This document shows positions 19,521 through 29,287 of a stretch of 64,000 nucleotides of DNA, piece after piece. The notes under the pieces are model-generated. The model was not told the origin of the DNA. It was given only the letters and a program-made list of their open reading frames with translations, and ran no database searches. Positions within the stretch are counted from its first letter, which is position 1. The number at the start of each line of letters is the position of its first letter. The stretch covers positions 248,001 to 312,000 of the forward strand of contig CANMSN010000002.1 of assembly GCA_947500585.1 (NCBI GenBank). The letters run 5' to 3'. The DNA comes from an uncultured Flavobacteriaceae bacterium. Its GTDB lineage: Bacteria > Bacteroidota > Bacteroidia > Flavobacteriales > Flavobacteriaceae. Made by a program: the position numbers and the translations under genes.

Positions 19521-19937
19521 TTAACATCCTGGACAACTTATAATTGTTGTTTCTATAATTTCATTCGTTTCAAAATCCTTAACCCTTTTTGGTAATTTCC
19601 ATCCTTTTTCCTCTGACCAATATTTGCTTCTTGTTTTTATATTTTCAATCCTTTTTTTTGCTTCGTGTGCCCAAAAGGAACCGGAATACTCTCTCATCAA
19701 AAATTCATAATCTCTTATTGATTGACTTGGAGACCTTTTTAATTCAAATAGAACTAATTCTTCATAAAGCTTGAATGGTTCTATAAATTGAGCTTTAAGT
19801 AGATGAATACTATCAGAAAGGATTTCGTTTTTGTTTTCAATATTTGAGATTCTATTTTCAAAATCTTCCAACTTCTCATCCCTTTTACAGGAGACAAAAA
19901 TTAAAATAACTAAAACTGATATTACAAAATTCTTCAT
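19521..19937 (-). CDS. Small lipoprotein with coiled coil, unknown function
   Basis: I do not recognise the family. I start at the ATG complementary to 19935-19937, which begins a lipoprotein signal (MKNFVISVLVILIFVSC, C17). An upstream in-frame start would run into uvrC and place 31 non-signal residues in front. The mature 121 residues start with a charged heptad region (ENRISNIENKNEILSDSIHLLK) likely to form a coiled coil. A YEFLMREYSGSFWAHEAKKRI helix suggests a TPR-like turn, and the protein ends in ISCPGC. It lies 28 bases after uvrC and 16 before the patatin gene. Confidence 0.65.
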   Translation of the reverse strand: MKNFVISVLVILIFVSCKRDEKLEDFENRISNIENKNEILSDSIHLLKAQFIEPFKLYEELVLFELKRSPSQSIRDYEFLMREYSGSFWAHEAKKRIENIKTRSKYWSEEKGWKLPKRVKDFETNEIIETTIISCPGC

Positions 19938-19965
19938 TAATTCTTTAATTTTAATTAAATGCAAG

Positions 19966-21756
19966 TTATTTATGATAATAATTATAAACCTTTTCAGCTC
20001 TTGAAACGCCAACCACAGCCTCCAACTCATCTAACTTAGCATTAGCAACACGTTTTGCCGATTTAAAATGCCTTAGTAATTCTACAACCGTTTTTTCGCC
20101 AACACCACTTATAGTTTCTAACTCTGTGTTTAACGCGGTTTTACTGCGTTTATTTCTGTGGTGTTCAATACCAAAACGGTGTGCTTCGTTTCGTAATTGC
20201 TGTATAATTTTTAGGGTTTCGCTTTTCTTATCTAAATACAAAGGAACAGGATCGTCTGGATAGAATAATTCTTCCAAACGTTTTGCTATACCAATAATGG
20301 CTATTTTTCCTCTTAAATTTAGAGCATCTAAACTTTTTAAAGCTGATGATAATTGTCCTTTTCCACCATCTATAATAATAAGTTGTGGCAATTGTTGCTC
20401 TTCTTCAACCAAACGTTTGTAACGTCTGTAAACCACTTCTTCCATAGATGCGAAATCGTCTGGTCCTTCAACCGTTTTTATATTAAAATGGCGGTAATCT
20501 TTTTTACTTGGTTTTCCGTTTTTAAAAACAACACATGCTGCCACTGGATGTGTACCTTGAATGTTAGAATTATCGAAACACTCGATATGTCGGGGTTCTT
20601 CAGAAAGCCGTAAATCAACTTTCATTTGCGCCATAATTCTGTTGGCATGCCTATCTGGATCTACAATTTTCATTTGTTTAAAACGATCCATTCTAAAATA
20701 CTTGGCATTACGAAGCGATAAATCTAAAATGTGCTTTTTATCTCCTAATTTGGGAATAGTAACTTTAACATTTTCGCCTAAATCGACTTTAAACGGCACG
20801 TAAATTTCTTTAGATTTAGAATTAAAACGCTGCCTGATTTCTGTAATGGCGAGTTCTAATAATTCCTTATCGGTTTCGTCTAGCTTTTTCTTTATTTCTA
20901 AAGTATGCGAACGAATAATTGAACCGTATGATAATTGTAAAAAGTTAACATATCCATAGCTTTCATCGCTCATAATAGAAAACACATCTACATTGCTAAT
21001 TTTAGGATTTACAATAGTAGATTTTGCTTGGTAATTTTCTAAAACTTCAATTTTTTCTTTTATTTTTTGCGCTTCTTCAAACTGCATATTCTCCGCTAAT
21101 TGCTTCATTTGCTTTTTAAATTGCTGCAACGAATCTTTAAAATTTCCTTTTAAAATTTCTTTAATGGCTTTAATACTTTCATTGTATTGTGCTTCTGTTT
21201 CCAAACCTTCACAGGCGCCTTTACAATTTCCTAAATGGTATTCTAAACATACTTTGTACTTTCCATCTGCTATTTTTTCTTCCGCTAAATGGTAGTTGCA
21301 CGTTCGTAAACTATACAGACCTTTAATTAGCTCTAAAAGTGTGTAAACGGTTTTTATGCTTGTATAAGGTCCAAAATATTCGCCTCCGCCTTTAAAAATT
21401 CGACGCGTAGAAAATACTCTGGGGAAACGTTCTTTTTTTATACAAATCCATGGGTACGATTTGTCGTCTTTCAACAAGACATTATAGCGTGGTTTATGTT
21501 TTTTAATTAAGTTATTTTCCAATAACAAAGCATCAGTTTCTGTTTCAACCACAATGTGTTTTATATTGGCAATTTTTTTTACCAACACTCTGGTTTTTCC
21601 GTTTTCGTGTGTTTTTGTAAAATAAGAACTTACGCGTTTCTTTAAGTTTTTAGCTTTTCCAACATAAATAATCGTACCTTCTTTATCGTAATATTGATAA
21701 ACTCCTGGTTGATTTGGCAGTGTTTTTAATTGTATGTTTAAAGCAGGAATATCCAT
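19966..21756 (-). CDS. uvrC: Excinuclease ABC subunit C
   Basis: The nucleotide-excision-repair nuclease makes the dual incisions around lesions held by UvrAB. In order: the GIY-YIG domain (GVYQYYDKEGTIIYVGKAKNLKKRVSSYF, about 17-47), a cysteine cluster (CNYHL, CLEYHLGNCKGAC), the UVR/UvrB-binding helix (QFKKQMKQLAENMQFEEAQKIKEKIE), and the RNase H-like catalytic half with ECFDNSNIQGTHPVAACVVF and IIDGGKGQ. A helix-hairpin-helix end (ISGVGEKTVVELLRHF) completes it. Length 596 is normal. It is divergent from the rimB-like gene with a 94-base gap. Confidence 0.97.
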   Translation of the reverse strand: MDIPALNIQLKTLPNQPGVYQYYDKEGTIIYVGKAKNLKKRVSSYFTKTHENGKTRVLVKKIANIKHIVVETETDALLLENNLIKKHKPRYNVLLKDDKSYPWICIKKERFPRVFSTRRIFKGGGEYFGPYTSIKTVYTLLELIKGLYSLRTCNYHLAEEKIADGKYKVCLEYHLGNCKGACEGLETEAQYNESIKAIKEILKGNFKDSLQQFKKQMKQLAENMQFEEAQKIKEKIEVLENYQAKSTIVNPKISNVDVFSIMSDESYGYVNFLQLSYGSIIRSHTLEIKKKLDETDKELLELAITEIRQRFNSKSKEIYVPFKVDLGENVKVTIPKLGDKKHILDLSLRNAKYFRMDRFKQMKIVDPDRHANRIMAQMKVDLRLSEEPRHIECFDNSNIQGTHPVAACVVFKNGKPSKKDYRHFNIKTVEGPDDFASMEEVVYRRYKRLVEEEQQLPQLIIIDGGKGQLSSALKSLDALNLRGKIAIIGIAKRLEELFYPDDPVPLYLDKKSETLKIIQQLRNEAHRFGIEHHRNKRSKTALNTELETISGVGEKTVVELLRHFKSAKRVANAKLDELEAVVGVSRAEKVYNYYHK

Positions 21757-21850
21757 TAAATCAAAGGTAATTATTTAATACTTAATCTTTTTAATAAAAT
21801 GCTTTTTCAATTGACTAATTTGTTACTTTCGCCACTTTTAAAATTGATTA

Positions 21851-22276
21851 ATGAGCAAAAAAATAATTGGTCGAGTTGATAAAATTGACTTTCCAAAATT
21901 AGGACTATTCAATATAGACGTTAAAATTGACACAGGCGCTTACACATCTGCCATTCATTGTTCTGATATTATTATTGAAAACAATAGTTTACGCTGTATT
22001 TTTAATAGTGAAACACACCAAAACTTTGGAAAAACTGAAATTGTTTTTGATACTTTTACCCGCACTAACGTGAAAAGCAGCAACGGTTTTAAAGAAAATA
22101 GATACAAAGTAAAATCTGAAATTATATTTTTTAGTAAAACTTACAAGATTAACTTAACTTTAAGCACAAGAGACGATATGAAATTTCCTGTTTTAATTGG
22201 TAGGCAATTTTTAAAACAAAAATTTATGGTAGATGTAGATTTAGAAAACGTTTCTTTTAATAAAAAAACACAATGA
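21851..22276 (+). CDS. RimB-like retropepsin-fold protein (ATP-dependent zinc protease family)
   Basis: The 141-residue protein has the single-domain aspartic-protease-like fold of PF05618: [15 protein letters not shown] with the DTGA catalytic triplet (about 36-39), and [18 protein letters not shown] at the end. In Pseudomonas the homologue RimB acts with RimK to control ribosomal modification. Here the stop overlaps the rimK start by 4 bases, which supports the same partnership. The name zinc protease is historical. The visible motif is that of an aspartic peptidase, and proteolysis has not been generally shown. First gene of a four-gene plus-strand operon. Confidence 0.85.
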   Translation: MSKKIIGRVDKIDFPKLGLFNIDVKIDTGAYTSAIHCSDIIIENNSLRCIFNSETHQNFGKTEIVFDTFTRTNVKSSNGFKENRYKVKSEIIFFSKTYKINLTLSTRDDMKFPVLIGRQFLKQKFMVDVDLENVSFNKKTQ

Positions 22277-23148
22277 ATATAGTTATACTCTCCAGAAATT
22301 CGAACTTATACTCCACAGATAGACTTGTAGAAGAGGGTGTAAAAAGAGGCCATAAAGTTGAGGTTATAGACCCGCTTAAATGTGATATTATTATTGAAAA
22401 AGAAAAGCCTACCATATACTATAAAGACAGATATTTAGATTATGTGGATGCTATAATACCTCGCATTGGGGCATCGGTTACATTTTATGGTTGTGCCGTG
22501 GTACGCCAATTTGAAATGATGTGCGTGTTCACTATTGTTACATCAGATGCCATACAACGTTCAAGAGATAAACTCCGTAGTTTACAACGCTTAAGTAAAG
22601 CAGGTATTGGAATGCCTAAAACAGTTTTTACAAACTATTCGCGAGACGTTGAAGAAGTGATAGAACATGTTGGCGGAACTCCTGTAATTATTAAACTTTT
22701 AGAGGGCACACAAGGTTTGGGCGTTGTTTTAGCTGAAACAAAAAATGCAGCAGAATCGGTTTTAGAAGCCTTTAATGGCTTACAAGCTCGAGTCATTGTT
22801 CAAGAATTTATAAAAGAAGCTGGTGGGGCAGATTTGCGTGCTTTGGTAGTAGATGGTCAAGTAGTTGGCGCTATGAAACGCCAAGGAAAAGACGGTGAAT
22901 TTCGTTCTAATTTACATCGTGGTGGTACAGCGAACATTATAAAATTAAGTCATGATGAACTAAAGTTAGCCATGAATGCATCGCGTGCCTTAAAACTTCC
23001 TGTTTGTGGTGTAGATATGTTACAATCTTCCAGAGGGCCTTTACTTTTGGAAGTAAATTCTACTCCGGGTTTAGAAGGTATTGAAGCTGCAACTGGCAGA
23101 AATATTGCTCGAGCTATTATCAATTTTATAGAAAAAAATAAAAAATAG
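22273..23148 (+). CDS. rimK: RimK family ATP-grasp ligase (ribosomal protein S6 glutamate ligase type)
   Basis: The ATP-grasp ligase has the RimK pattern: [22 protein letters not shown] at the start, [21 protein letters not shown] and [19 protein letters not shown] in the pre-ATP domain. The nucleotide loop is [15 protein letters not shown], and the metal-binding end is [16 protein letters not shown]. coli RimK adds glutamates to the C-terminus of ribosomal protein S6. This 291-residue protein has matching length, but related enzymes modify other acceptors. It overlaps the rimB-like gene by 4 bases and abuts the next gene without any gap, so translational coupling is expected. Confidence 0.9.
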   Translation: MNIVILSRNSNLYSTDRLVEEGVKRGHKVEVIDPLKCDIIIEKEKPTIYYKDRYLDYVDAIIPRIGASVTFYGCAVVRQFEMMCVFTIVTSDAIQRSRDKLRSLQRLSKAGIGMPKTVFTNYSRDVEEVIEHVGGTPVIIKLLEGTQGLGVVLAETKNAAESVLEAFNGLQARVIVQEFIKEAGGADLRALVVDGQVVGAMKRQGKDGEFRSNLHRGGTANIIKLSHDELKLAMNASRALKLPVCGVDMLQSSRGPLLLEVNSTPGLEGIEAATGRNIARAIINFIEKNKK

Positions 23149-24123
23149 GTGACTCAAGTTAATGACAACGGTTTGAATATTCTAGGAGAATCTATAAAAC
23201 CTGGAGAAAGTAAAGAAGTGAATTTTGATGTGGCAAATTTACATACCTCTTCACCAGTAAATATTCCTGTTATCATTGAACGTTCAAAAAAGCCAGGGCC
23301 TACCGTTTTATTTACGGCTGGTATACATGGTGATGAAGTTAATGGTGTTGAAATTGTAAGGCAGCTTATTGCAAAAGGTATTAATAAACCTAGATGTGGC
23401 ACTATTATTTGTATGCCTGTTATTAATATTTTTGGGTTTATAAACTTAAAACGCGAATTTCCTGATGGTCGCGATTTAAATCGTGTATTCCCAGGAAGTC
23501 CCACAGGTTCTTTAGCAGGACGTGTAGCCTACAAACTTATAAACGATATTATACCACATGTAGATTATATTATAGATTTCCATACTGGTGGTGCTGGCAG
23601 ATTTAATGCCCCACAACTTCGCTTTTCAAAAGAAAACACAAAACTTAATGATATAGCTAAAGCATTTGGCGCACCGTTTGTGTTGTATTCAAAAAAAATG
23701 TCGAAATCTTTTCGTTCAACATGCTTTAAATTAGGAAAACCTTTGTTGCTTTTTGAAGGTGGAAAATCTTTTCATATTGACAACATTGTAACCAACTCTG
23801 GTGTTAATGGCTCTAAACGCGTTTTGAAACATTTAGGGATGTTAAAAACTTCATTTAAATCTACAAGACCAAAAAAGGAATGCGTTTTTATAAATGAAAG
23901 CAAATGGATTCGTGCTAAATATTCGGGTATGTTTAAAGCCTCTATAGCTATTGGCTCTAAAGTAAGGAAAAATGATATTTTGGGTAATATTACAGACCCT
24001 TACGGAAAGTTTAATTACTTTGTTAAAGCATCGAATGCTGGTTATATTATAAATGTAAACGAATCGCCCATTGTATACCAAGGTGATGCGCTTTTTCATA
24101 TTTCTACAAAATTGAAATCTTAG
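23149..24123 (+). CDS. Succinylglutamate desuccinylase/aspartoacylase family protein
   Basis: This is an M14-like zinc deacylase fold with the ligand pair H60/E63 in AGIHGDEVNG, the conserved DGRDLNRVFPG loop and the third ligand H145 in IIDFHTGG. A C-terminal beta domain (SGMFKASIAIGSKVRKNDILGNI) is present. The family hydrolyses N-acyl or peptide-like bonds of small amino-acid conjugates. The start is GTG, directly after the rimK TAG. No in-frame ATG occurs before the active-site region, so GTG is the only sensible start. Its place behind rimK suggests it could trim glutamyl or N-acyl adducts made or sensed by that system. That is inference. Confidence 0.85.
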   Translation: MTQVNDNGLNILGESIKPGESKEVNFDVANLHTSSPVNIPVIIERSKKPGPTVLFTAGIHGDEVNGVEIVRQLIAKGINKPRCGTIICMPVINIFGFINLKREFPDGRDLNRVFPGSPTGSLAGRVAYKLINDIIPHVDYIIDFHTGGAGRFNAPQLRFSKENTKLNDIAKAFGAPFVLYSKKMSKSFRSTCFKLGKPLLLFEGGKSFHIDNIVTNSGVNGSKRVLKHLGMLKTSFKSTRPKKECVFINESKWIRAKYSGMFKASIAIGSKVRKNDILGNITDPYGKFNYFVKASNAGYIINVNESPIVYQGDALFHISTKLKS

Positions 24124-24126
24124 GAT

Positions 24127-24690
24127 ATGACAAAAGCCGAACTACGCAAGACTTATAAAACACGTCGTAATAATTTATCATATACCCAGATTGATAATTT
24201 TAGCTTAACTATTGCTAATCAAATTTTGAAACTGCCTATTTGGGACTATTCTTTTTATCATGTTTTCTTAACTATTGAAGAACAAAAGGAAATTAACACC
24301 GATTATATTTTGAATATTTTATCTGGAAAAGACAAAAATATTATCATTTCTAAAAGCAATTTTGAAACTGGAGAAATGACCCAATTTCTTTTAACTGACA
24401 GTACTATTATAAAAAAAAATCGTTACAATATCCCAGAACCCATTGATGGTATCGAGATTTCTAATGATAGAATTGAAGTTGTATTTATTCCGCTTTTAGC
24501 TTTTGATAAAATTGGAAATAGAGTAGGTTACGGAAAAGGATTTTACGACCGCTTTTTAGCCAATTGTAAGCCTAAAACTCAAAAAATTGGGCTCTCTTTT
24601 TTTGAAGCTGAAGATAAAATTACAGACGTTTTTAAGAACGATGTGAAATTGGATTATTGTGTAACGCCAAATAAAATTTATAAATTTTAA
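24127..24690 (+). CDS. 5-formyltetrahydrofolate cyclo-ligase
   Basis: The enzyme converts 5-formyl-THF to 5,10-methenyl-THF using ATP, returning a storage or inhibitory folate to one-carbon metabolism. The 187-residue protein has the N-terminal basic helix (TKAELRKTYKTRRNNLS), a central FIPLLAFDKIGNRVGYGKGFYDRFLA ATP-binding signature and a short YCVTPNKIYKF end. It follows the deacylase by 3 bases and is the last gene of the rimB-rimK operon. Its stop overlaps the stop of the convergent gene at 24687, so no room is left for a terminator outside coding sequence. Confidence 0.92.
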   Translation: MTKAELRKTYKTRRNNLSYTQIDNFSLTIANQILKLPIWDYSFYHVFLTIEEQKEINTDYILNILSGKDKNIIISKSNFETGEMTQFLLTDSTIIKKNRYNIPEPIDGIEISNDRIEVVFIPLLAFDKIGNRVGYGKGFYDRFLANCKPKTQKIGLSFFEAEDKITDVFKNDVKLDYCVTPNKIYKF

Positions 24691-26579
24691 TTATCACAGT
24701 TTTCACAATAAGTAGTTCTTAAGTATTCATCAGCTAATAACTGAAATGTAACCCCACCATTTTCTACAGAATTAAACAATTCACAAAATCGTTCATTATT
24801 CATATTAAAGGCATTTAATAAAATCGTTCTATAATTTGAATCTTGCGTCAGCTTGTTATTTATTAAGGTTAAGTTTAAATAATAGAATAATAAATCTTCA
24901 TCAATATCAATACTTCTTGCTTTATTATCTAATAATTCAACAGCCATATCTACATTAGCATAATAACTAAAAAACTGTGCTAAACTCAAATAATCATAAT
25001 CTGATAAAGGAAATTTCTCGTAATTATTATTTATAAAAGAAACCGATTTATCTTTATTCTGGTAATCTCTTTTTCGCATTAGGTTTTCAGCTTCTATAAT
25101 ATGAAAATTAACCAGCATTCTTGAAATAAGTGAGCTCTCTATTCCATAATTCTTTAAGGCAATAATGTCATTCTTCAATTTAGTCTCATTAAATTCTTGC
25201 CATTTAAAATGCCAAAGCTTTATTTTAATGGCAGTAATATTATATTTTACTTCAGCGTTCTTAGGCACTAATTTTTCAAGTTCTAGCATTTCATTGTACA
25301 CGATAACTGCTTGCCTAACATCTTGCATATATCTAATTGCAGAATTCTTATTAAATATTTTAGCAAATTTAGCCTGCTTTGGAATTTGCATTTTTCTTAA
25401 AAATTCTGGTGATACTTCTTTAGTTTTAATTTTTTCGAAAATAGAATTTTGTATTTCGATGGCATCATCCATATTTTCAGATCCTATTGCTGTATTAAAC
25501 TTACTTAACAAATCGTTGGTAGACATACTTTTATATTTGTCTTTCTTTTCTAGTTCTAACTCTAAAACTGCCTTTCTATGATTTTTTAAAATAGGTTCTA
25601 ACTCATTAGAAACTGCACCTACAAGTTTAGATTTAATTTGATTTTTAGTTAATTTTGCTAAACCTTCATTTTCAGTTCCTTTTATATCATTTAAAAATTC
25701 CACCCAGTTTTCTGAGGAAGACACTTGTGTTTTTATTGTTGGTTTTTGAAACGTTTGTAAAGCAGCTACAATACTATTAGCACGTTGCTCCTGTAACTCA
25801 ATATTACGCTCTAAACTGCCTTCAACAGAAGAGTATGCTTTTATATTTATGCTTTTTATATTAAAATCGGTTAGCCTTAATGAATCATAAATGGGCTTGA
25901 TGTCTTCTTGAGAATATTCTGCTTTATTTTTTTCAAAAGGAATTTTAAATTTTAAAGTTTTGTTTTTTAATATATATCCTTCCTTAGCTGACGCTTTAAT
26001 TTGTTTGGTATTATAGGTTAAAGAATCTAAGTACAAACCCATATCTAATAAATCCCAAGGGTAAGATTCTAAATCATAAATCACATAATATTGACATAAA
26101 TTTTTATTATTTAAAAATAATATATTGTATTCTAACTCTTCGTTTATCTCCGTATCTGAAATTCTACCAACATGCACACGAAAACTATTTTCGCCATTTG
26201 GCTTTAATCCACTTCTTAACTTAGCCCCATATAGAGGTTTTAAAAGCCGCCCTTTAATTTGAGAATTCTCAATAGATTCTATATCGCAATCATAACGTTC
26301 TTTATTAACAATATCAACCGCAATTCCATCACCTGTTCCTTTAAATAGTTGGTTAAACCACTCTTTATCATTTATTTGAAAATATAGATTGTTATTCTCT
26401 CGTTTTATCGAAAATTTAACTTCCTTAGGTTTTTGTTGAAAGGCTTGAAAACATTGTTTACAATTTTGATTTCTATCATTTTCAGTAGTAGGAAAAACAA
26501 TATCAAAGGTGTTTTGGGCATTAAAAAAACTTGAGTTAAATGCTATGAATAAGATTGAAATTAGAAATTTACTTTTCAT
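24687..26579 (-). CDS. Exported protein with OmpA-like core and terminal CxxC motifs (paralogue 2)
   Basis: I do not recognise a named family. The 630-residue protein has a signal peptide (to FNAQN), an N-terminal CKQC pair (C40, C43) and a beta-rich region to about 200. An OmpA-like stretch at about 220-300 reads IKPIYDSLRLTDFNIKSINIKAYSSVEGSLERN and then LQEQRANSIVAAL, resembling the peptidoglycan-binding helix-strand pattern. A long helical half follows (VKYNITAIKIKLWHF and similar), consistent with TPR-like repeats. The C-terminus is CENCDN (C625, C628). The neighbour at 26637 is a full-length paralogue. Exported, possibly cell-wall bound; function unknown. Confidence 0.7.
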   Translation of the reverse strand: MKSKFLISILFIAFNSSFFNAQNTFDIVFPTTENDRNQNCKQCFQAFQQKPKEVKFSIKRENNNLYFQINDKEWFNQLFKGTGDGIAVDIVNKERYDCDIESIENSQIKGRLLKPLYGAKLRSGLKPNGENSFRVHVGRISDTEINEELEYNILFLNNKNLCQYYVIYDLESYPWDLLDMGLYLDSLTYNTKQIKASAKEGYILKNKTLKFKIPFEKNKAEYSQEDIKPIYDSLRLTDFNIKSINIKAYSSVEGSLERNIELQEQRANSIVAALQTFQKPTIKTQVSSSENWVEFLNDIKGTENEGLAKLTKNQIKSKLVGAVSNELEPILKNHRKAVLELELEKKDKYKSMSTNDLLSKFNTAIGSENMDDAIEIQNSIFEKIKTKEVSPEFLRKMQIPKQAKFAKIFNKNSAIRYMQDVRQAVIVYNEMLELEKLVPKNAEVKYNITAIKIKLWHFKWQEFNETKLKNDIIALKNYGIESSLISRMLVNFHIIEAENLMRKRDYQNKDKSVSFINNNYEKFPLSDYDYLSLAQFFSYYANVDMAVELLDNKARSIDIDEDLLFYYLNLTLINNKLTQDSNYRTILLNAFNMNNERFCELFNSVENGGVTFQLLADEYLRTTYCENCDN

Positions 26580-26636
26580 CTATTAAAGTACTAAAAAATA
26601 TATTATTATCTGAAAAACAATATAAACTTAAAAATT

Positions 26637-28544
26637 TTAATTATCACAGTTTTCACAATAATTGGTTCTTAAGTATTCATCAGCTAATAACTGAAATGTA
26701 ACACCACCATTTTCTACTGAATTAAACAATTTACAGAAACGTGCTTTATTAACATTTATAGCATTTAACATAACTGTTCTGTAGCTCTTTTTTTCAGTCA
26801 AATCTCTATCTATTAAGGTAAAATTTAAATAATAAAACAATAAATCTTCATCAATATCTATACTTCGCGCCTTGTTTTCCAATAATTTTACAGCCATTTC
26901 AACTTCACCATAATCATTAAAAAACTGGGCCAAGTTTAAATAATCACTGCTGGATAAGTCGAAATTTTTATAGTTTTTATTGATATATTCAACTGAATAA
27001 TCCTTATTAGAATAATCGCCTTGTTCTATAAATTTTTCAACAATTACGATATGAAAATTTACTAACATTCTTGAAATAAGGTCTTTAGAAATGCCATATT
27101 TCTTTAATCCATTAATTTCACTTAAAAGGTTAGATTGATCTATTTCAATAGTATCAAAAAGCCATAGCTTCAATTTTAATGCTACTAAATTATATTTTAT
27201 GGCGGCATTATTGGGAGCCATTTTTTCTAATTCGAGTAAATCATTATAAACAAGGTACGCATAAGTGTAATCTGACATATACTTGAAAGCCGAGTTATTA
27301 ATTAAAATTTCAATAAATTTTAACTGCCTTGGTATATTCATTTTATCAATAAACTCTGGAGCGCCTTGTTTACCTTTAAGTTTTTCAAAAATTGAATTTT
27401 GAATTTCTTTAGCCTTTTCGTAGGTTTCTATAGATTCTTTAACATTATTCTCAGCAATAAGCGCATTAAACTTTTCTAACAGATCGTCCATAGGCTCTGC
27501 TACATATTTATCTTTCTTTTCTAACTTTAATTCTAAAACTGCTTTTCTATGCTTTTCAAAAATTGGCTCCATTTCTTTTGAAAGCGTACCTGCTATTTCA
27601 TTTCTAACCTCATTTTTAGTTAAATCTTTAAGATACTCATATTTAGTCCCTTCAATATCATTAAAAAACTCAACCCAATTCTCAGATGGTAAAACTTCTG
27701 TCTTAATAGTTGATTTTTGAAATGTTTGCAATGCAGCTAAAACACCATTTGCTCGCTTTTCCTGTAATTCAATATTCCTTTTAGTTATGCCTTCAATTGA
27801 CGCATAAGCATTTACTTTAATAGATTTAATATTAAAATCTGTTAATTTTAAAGAATCATATATGGGTTTTATATCTTCTTGCGAGTACGTGATTTTATTT
27901 TTTTTAAAGGGCACAATAAACTTTAGTGTTTTGTTTTGAACAATATAGCTCTCTTCGCCTAAAACTTGTATTTGTTTAGGGCTATAGGTTAATTCATCCA
28001 TATACATGCCCATATCCAATAAATCCCATGAATACGATTCTAAATCATAAATTACATAATACCTGCATAAATTTTTATTACTTAAAAACAGAATATTGTA
28101 TTCTAAGTCTTCATTTAAAAAGTTATCTGGTATTTTACCAATATTTACTTGGTAAACCTTATCCTCATTAAGTTTTAATCCTTCTTTTAATGCTTTAGAA
28201 TAAACTGGTTTAAGTAATAATCCTCTTATTCGTTTTTTTTCTACGGTCTTTAAGTCGCAATCATATTTGCTTTTTAAAACAATATCAACGGCGATACCAT
28301 CACCAGATTCGTAAAATAAGCGACTAAACCAATCATAATCATTAACTTGAAAAAAAAGATCGCTATTGTTCCTTACTATTGAAAACTCAACACTTTCAGG
28401 TTTGTTATTAAAAATTTGAATACAGGTTTCACACTTTTTTTCTTGATCTTTACCTGGAAAAACAATATCATAAGTGTTTTGAGAGAAAGAGATATTTAGA
28501 AATAATAGGATACAAGAAATTGAGAAGGCATAACGACTTGTCAT
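26637..28544 (-). CDS. Exported protein with OmpA-like core and terminal CxxC motifs (paralogue 1)
   Basis: The 635-residue paralogue of the gene at 24687 shares its layout end to end. It has a signal peptide (SFSQN), the N-terminal CETC pair (C38, C41) and a TGDGIAVDIV-like motif (here ESGDGIAVDIV). The DLLDMGMYMDELTYSPKQI segment and the OmpA-like AYASIEGITKRNIELQEKRANGVLAAL region follow. A helical half ends in QLLADEYLRTNYCENCDN. It has an extra VKESIETYEKAKEIQ segment that the other lacks. The last roughly 90 bases are nearly identical between the two genes, while upstream parts differ widely. It lies 88 bases downstream of lspA. Unknown function. Confidence 0.7.
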   Translation of the reverse strand: MTSRYAFSISCILLFLNISFSQNTYDIVFPGKDQEKKCETCIQIFNNKPESVEFSIVRNNSDLFFQVNDYDWFSRLFYESGDGIAVDIVLKSKYDCDLKTVEKKRIRGLLLKPVYSKALKEGLKLNEDKVYQVNIGKIPDNFLNEDLEYNILFLSNKNLCRYYVIYDLESYSWDLLDMGMYMDELTYSPKQIQVLGEESYIVQNKTLKFIVPFKKNKITYSQEDIKPIYDSLKLTDFNIKSIKVNAYASIEGITKRNIELQEKRANGVLAALQTFQKSTIKTEVLPSENWVEFFNDIEGTKYEYLKDLTKNEVRNEIAGTLSKEMEPIFEKHRKAVLELKLEKKDKYVAEPMDDLLEKFNALIAENNVKESIETYEKAKEIQNSIFEKLKGKQGAPEFIDKMNIPRQLKFIEILINNSAFKYMSDYTYAYLVYNDLLELEKMAPNNAAIKYNLVALKLKLWLFDTIEIDQSNLLSEINGLKKYGISKDLISRMLVNFHIVIVEKFIEQGDYSNKDYSVEYINKNYKNFDLSSSDYLNLAQFFNDYGEVEMAVKLLENKARSIDIDEDLLFYYLNFTLIDRDLTEKKSYRTVMLNAINVNKARFCKLFNSVENGGVTFQLLADEYLRTNYCENCDN

Positions 28545-28632
28545 TAATTTGAGGGTTTTATTATTGATAATAGCGAGATAAATATAACAAATAAATCTGA
28601 GCAGTAAACACTTACTTACACAGTTTTTTTAT

Positions 28633-29259
28633 TTATTTAATAGCCTTAGAGAAAGCCTTCTTATTAAATACGATTAATATTATGAAACCTGTACTTATAG
28701 CCATATCGGCAATGTTAAAAACAGGTTCAAAGAAGTTAAAACGCTTACCACCATAAAAGGGAAACCATTGTGGCAAGTCTATTTCAAATAAAGGAAAGTA
28801 TAACATATCTACAACTTTTCCGTGTAGCAAACCATCATAACCTCCTGTATCTGGCATAAATTGGGCAACTTGATTATAACTATCGTCAAATAAAACGCCA
28901 TAAAAAACAGAATCAATGATATTACCTAAAGCACCAGCGAATATTAAAGCAATAGCCAAAATTAATATTTTTGAGCCTTGTTTTTTTGTAACATCATAAA
29001 GCCAATAACCAATTCCAAAAATTGCAATAACTCGAAATACAGTAAGTGCTACTTTAGCTGTTCTATCAGAAATGAAAGACACAAAATCACTAATTTTTGT
29101 ACCCCAAGCCATTCCATCATTTTCAATAAAATATATTTTAAACCAACTAAAAACCTCAACATTTTCGTGAAGCGCAAAATGTGTTTTAATATAAATTTTA
29201 CTTATTTGGTCGATAAGTAGAATAATGATAATAAGGATTATAGATTTTTTTAATGACAT
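28633..29259 (-). CDS. lspA: Lipoprotein signal peptidase (signal peptidase II)
   Basis: The inner-membrane aspartic protease removes signal peptides from prolipoproteins after diacylglyceryl transfer. The family motifs are present: IDQISKIYIKTHF near the N-terminus, FIENDGMAWG, the first catalytic aspartate in GNIIDSVFYG and the second in FNIADMAISTG. Four hydrophobic helices are evident, with a periplasmic insertion (DDSYNQVAQFMPDTGGYDGLLHGKVVDM) that I recall as common in Bacteroidota. The many lipoproteins in this window are its substrates. It lies downstream of ileS and the DksA-like gene but beyond a strong terminator. Confidence 0.95.
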   Translation of the reverse strand: MSLKKSIILIIIILLIDQISKIYIKTHFALHENVEVFSWFKIYFIENDGMAWGTKISDFVSFISDRTAKVALTVFRVIAIFGIGYWLYDVTKKQGSKILILAIALIFAGALGNIIDSVFYGVLFDDSYNQVAQFMPDTGGYDGLLHGKVVDMLYFPLFEIDLPQWFPFYGGKRFNFFEPVFNIADMAISTGFIILIVFNKKAFSKAIK

Positions 29260-29287
29260 AAAGTTTATTTAAGACCTTTCCACTTTA

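Noticed and set aside
21762-21769. TAnnTTTG match (TACCTTTG) on the minus strand directly upstream of uvrC
   Set aside because: It would place the transcript start at or inside the ATG, implying a leaderless mRNA. No -33 box supports it.
25165-25581. Open frame of 138 codons on the plus strand antisense to the paralogue at 24687
   Set aside because: Its hydrophobic character mirrors the opposite strand and there is no start context. The minus-strand gene is supported by its paralogue.
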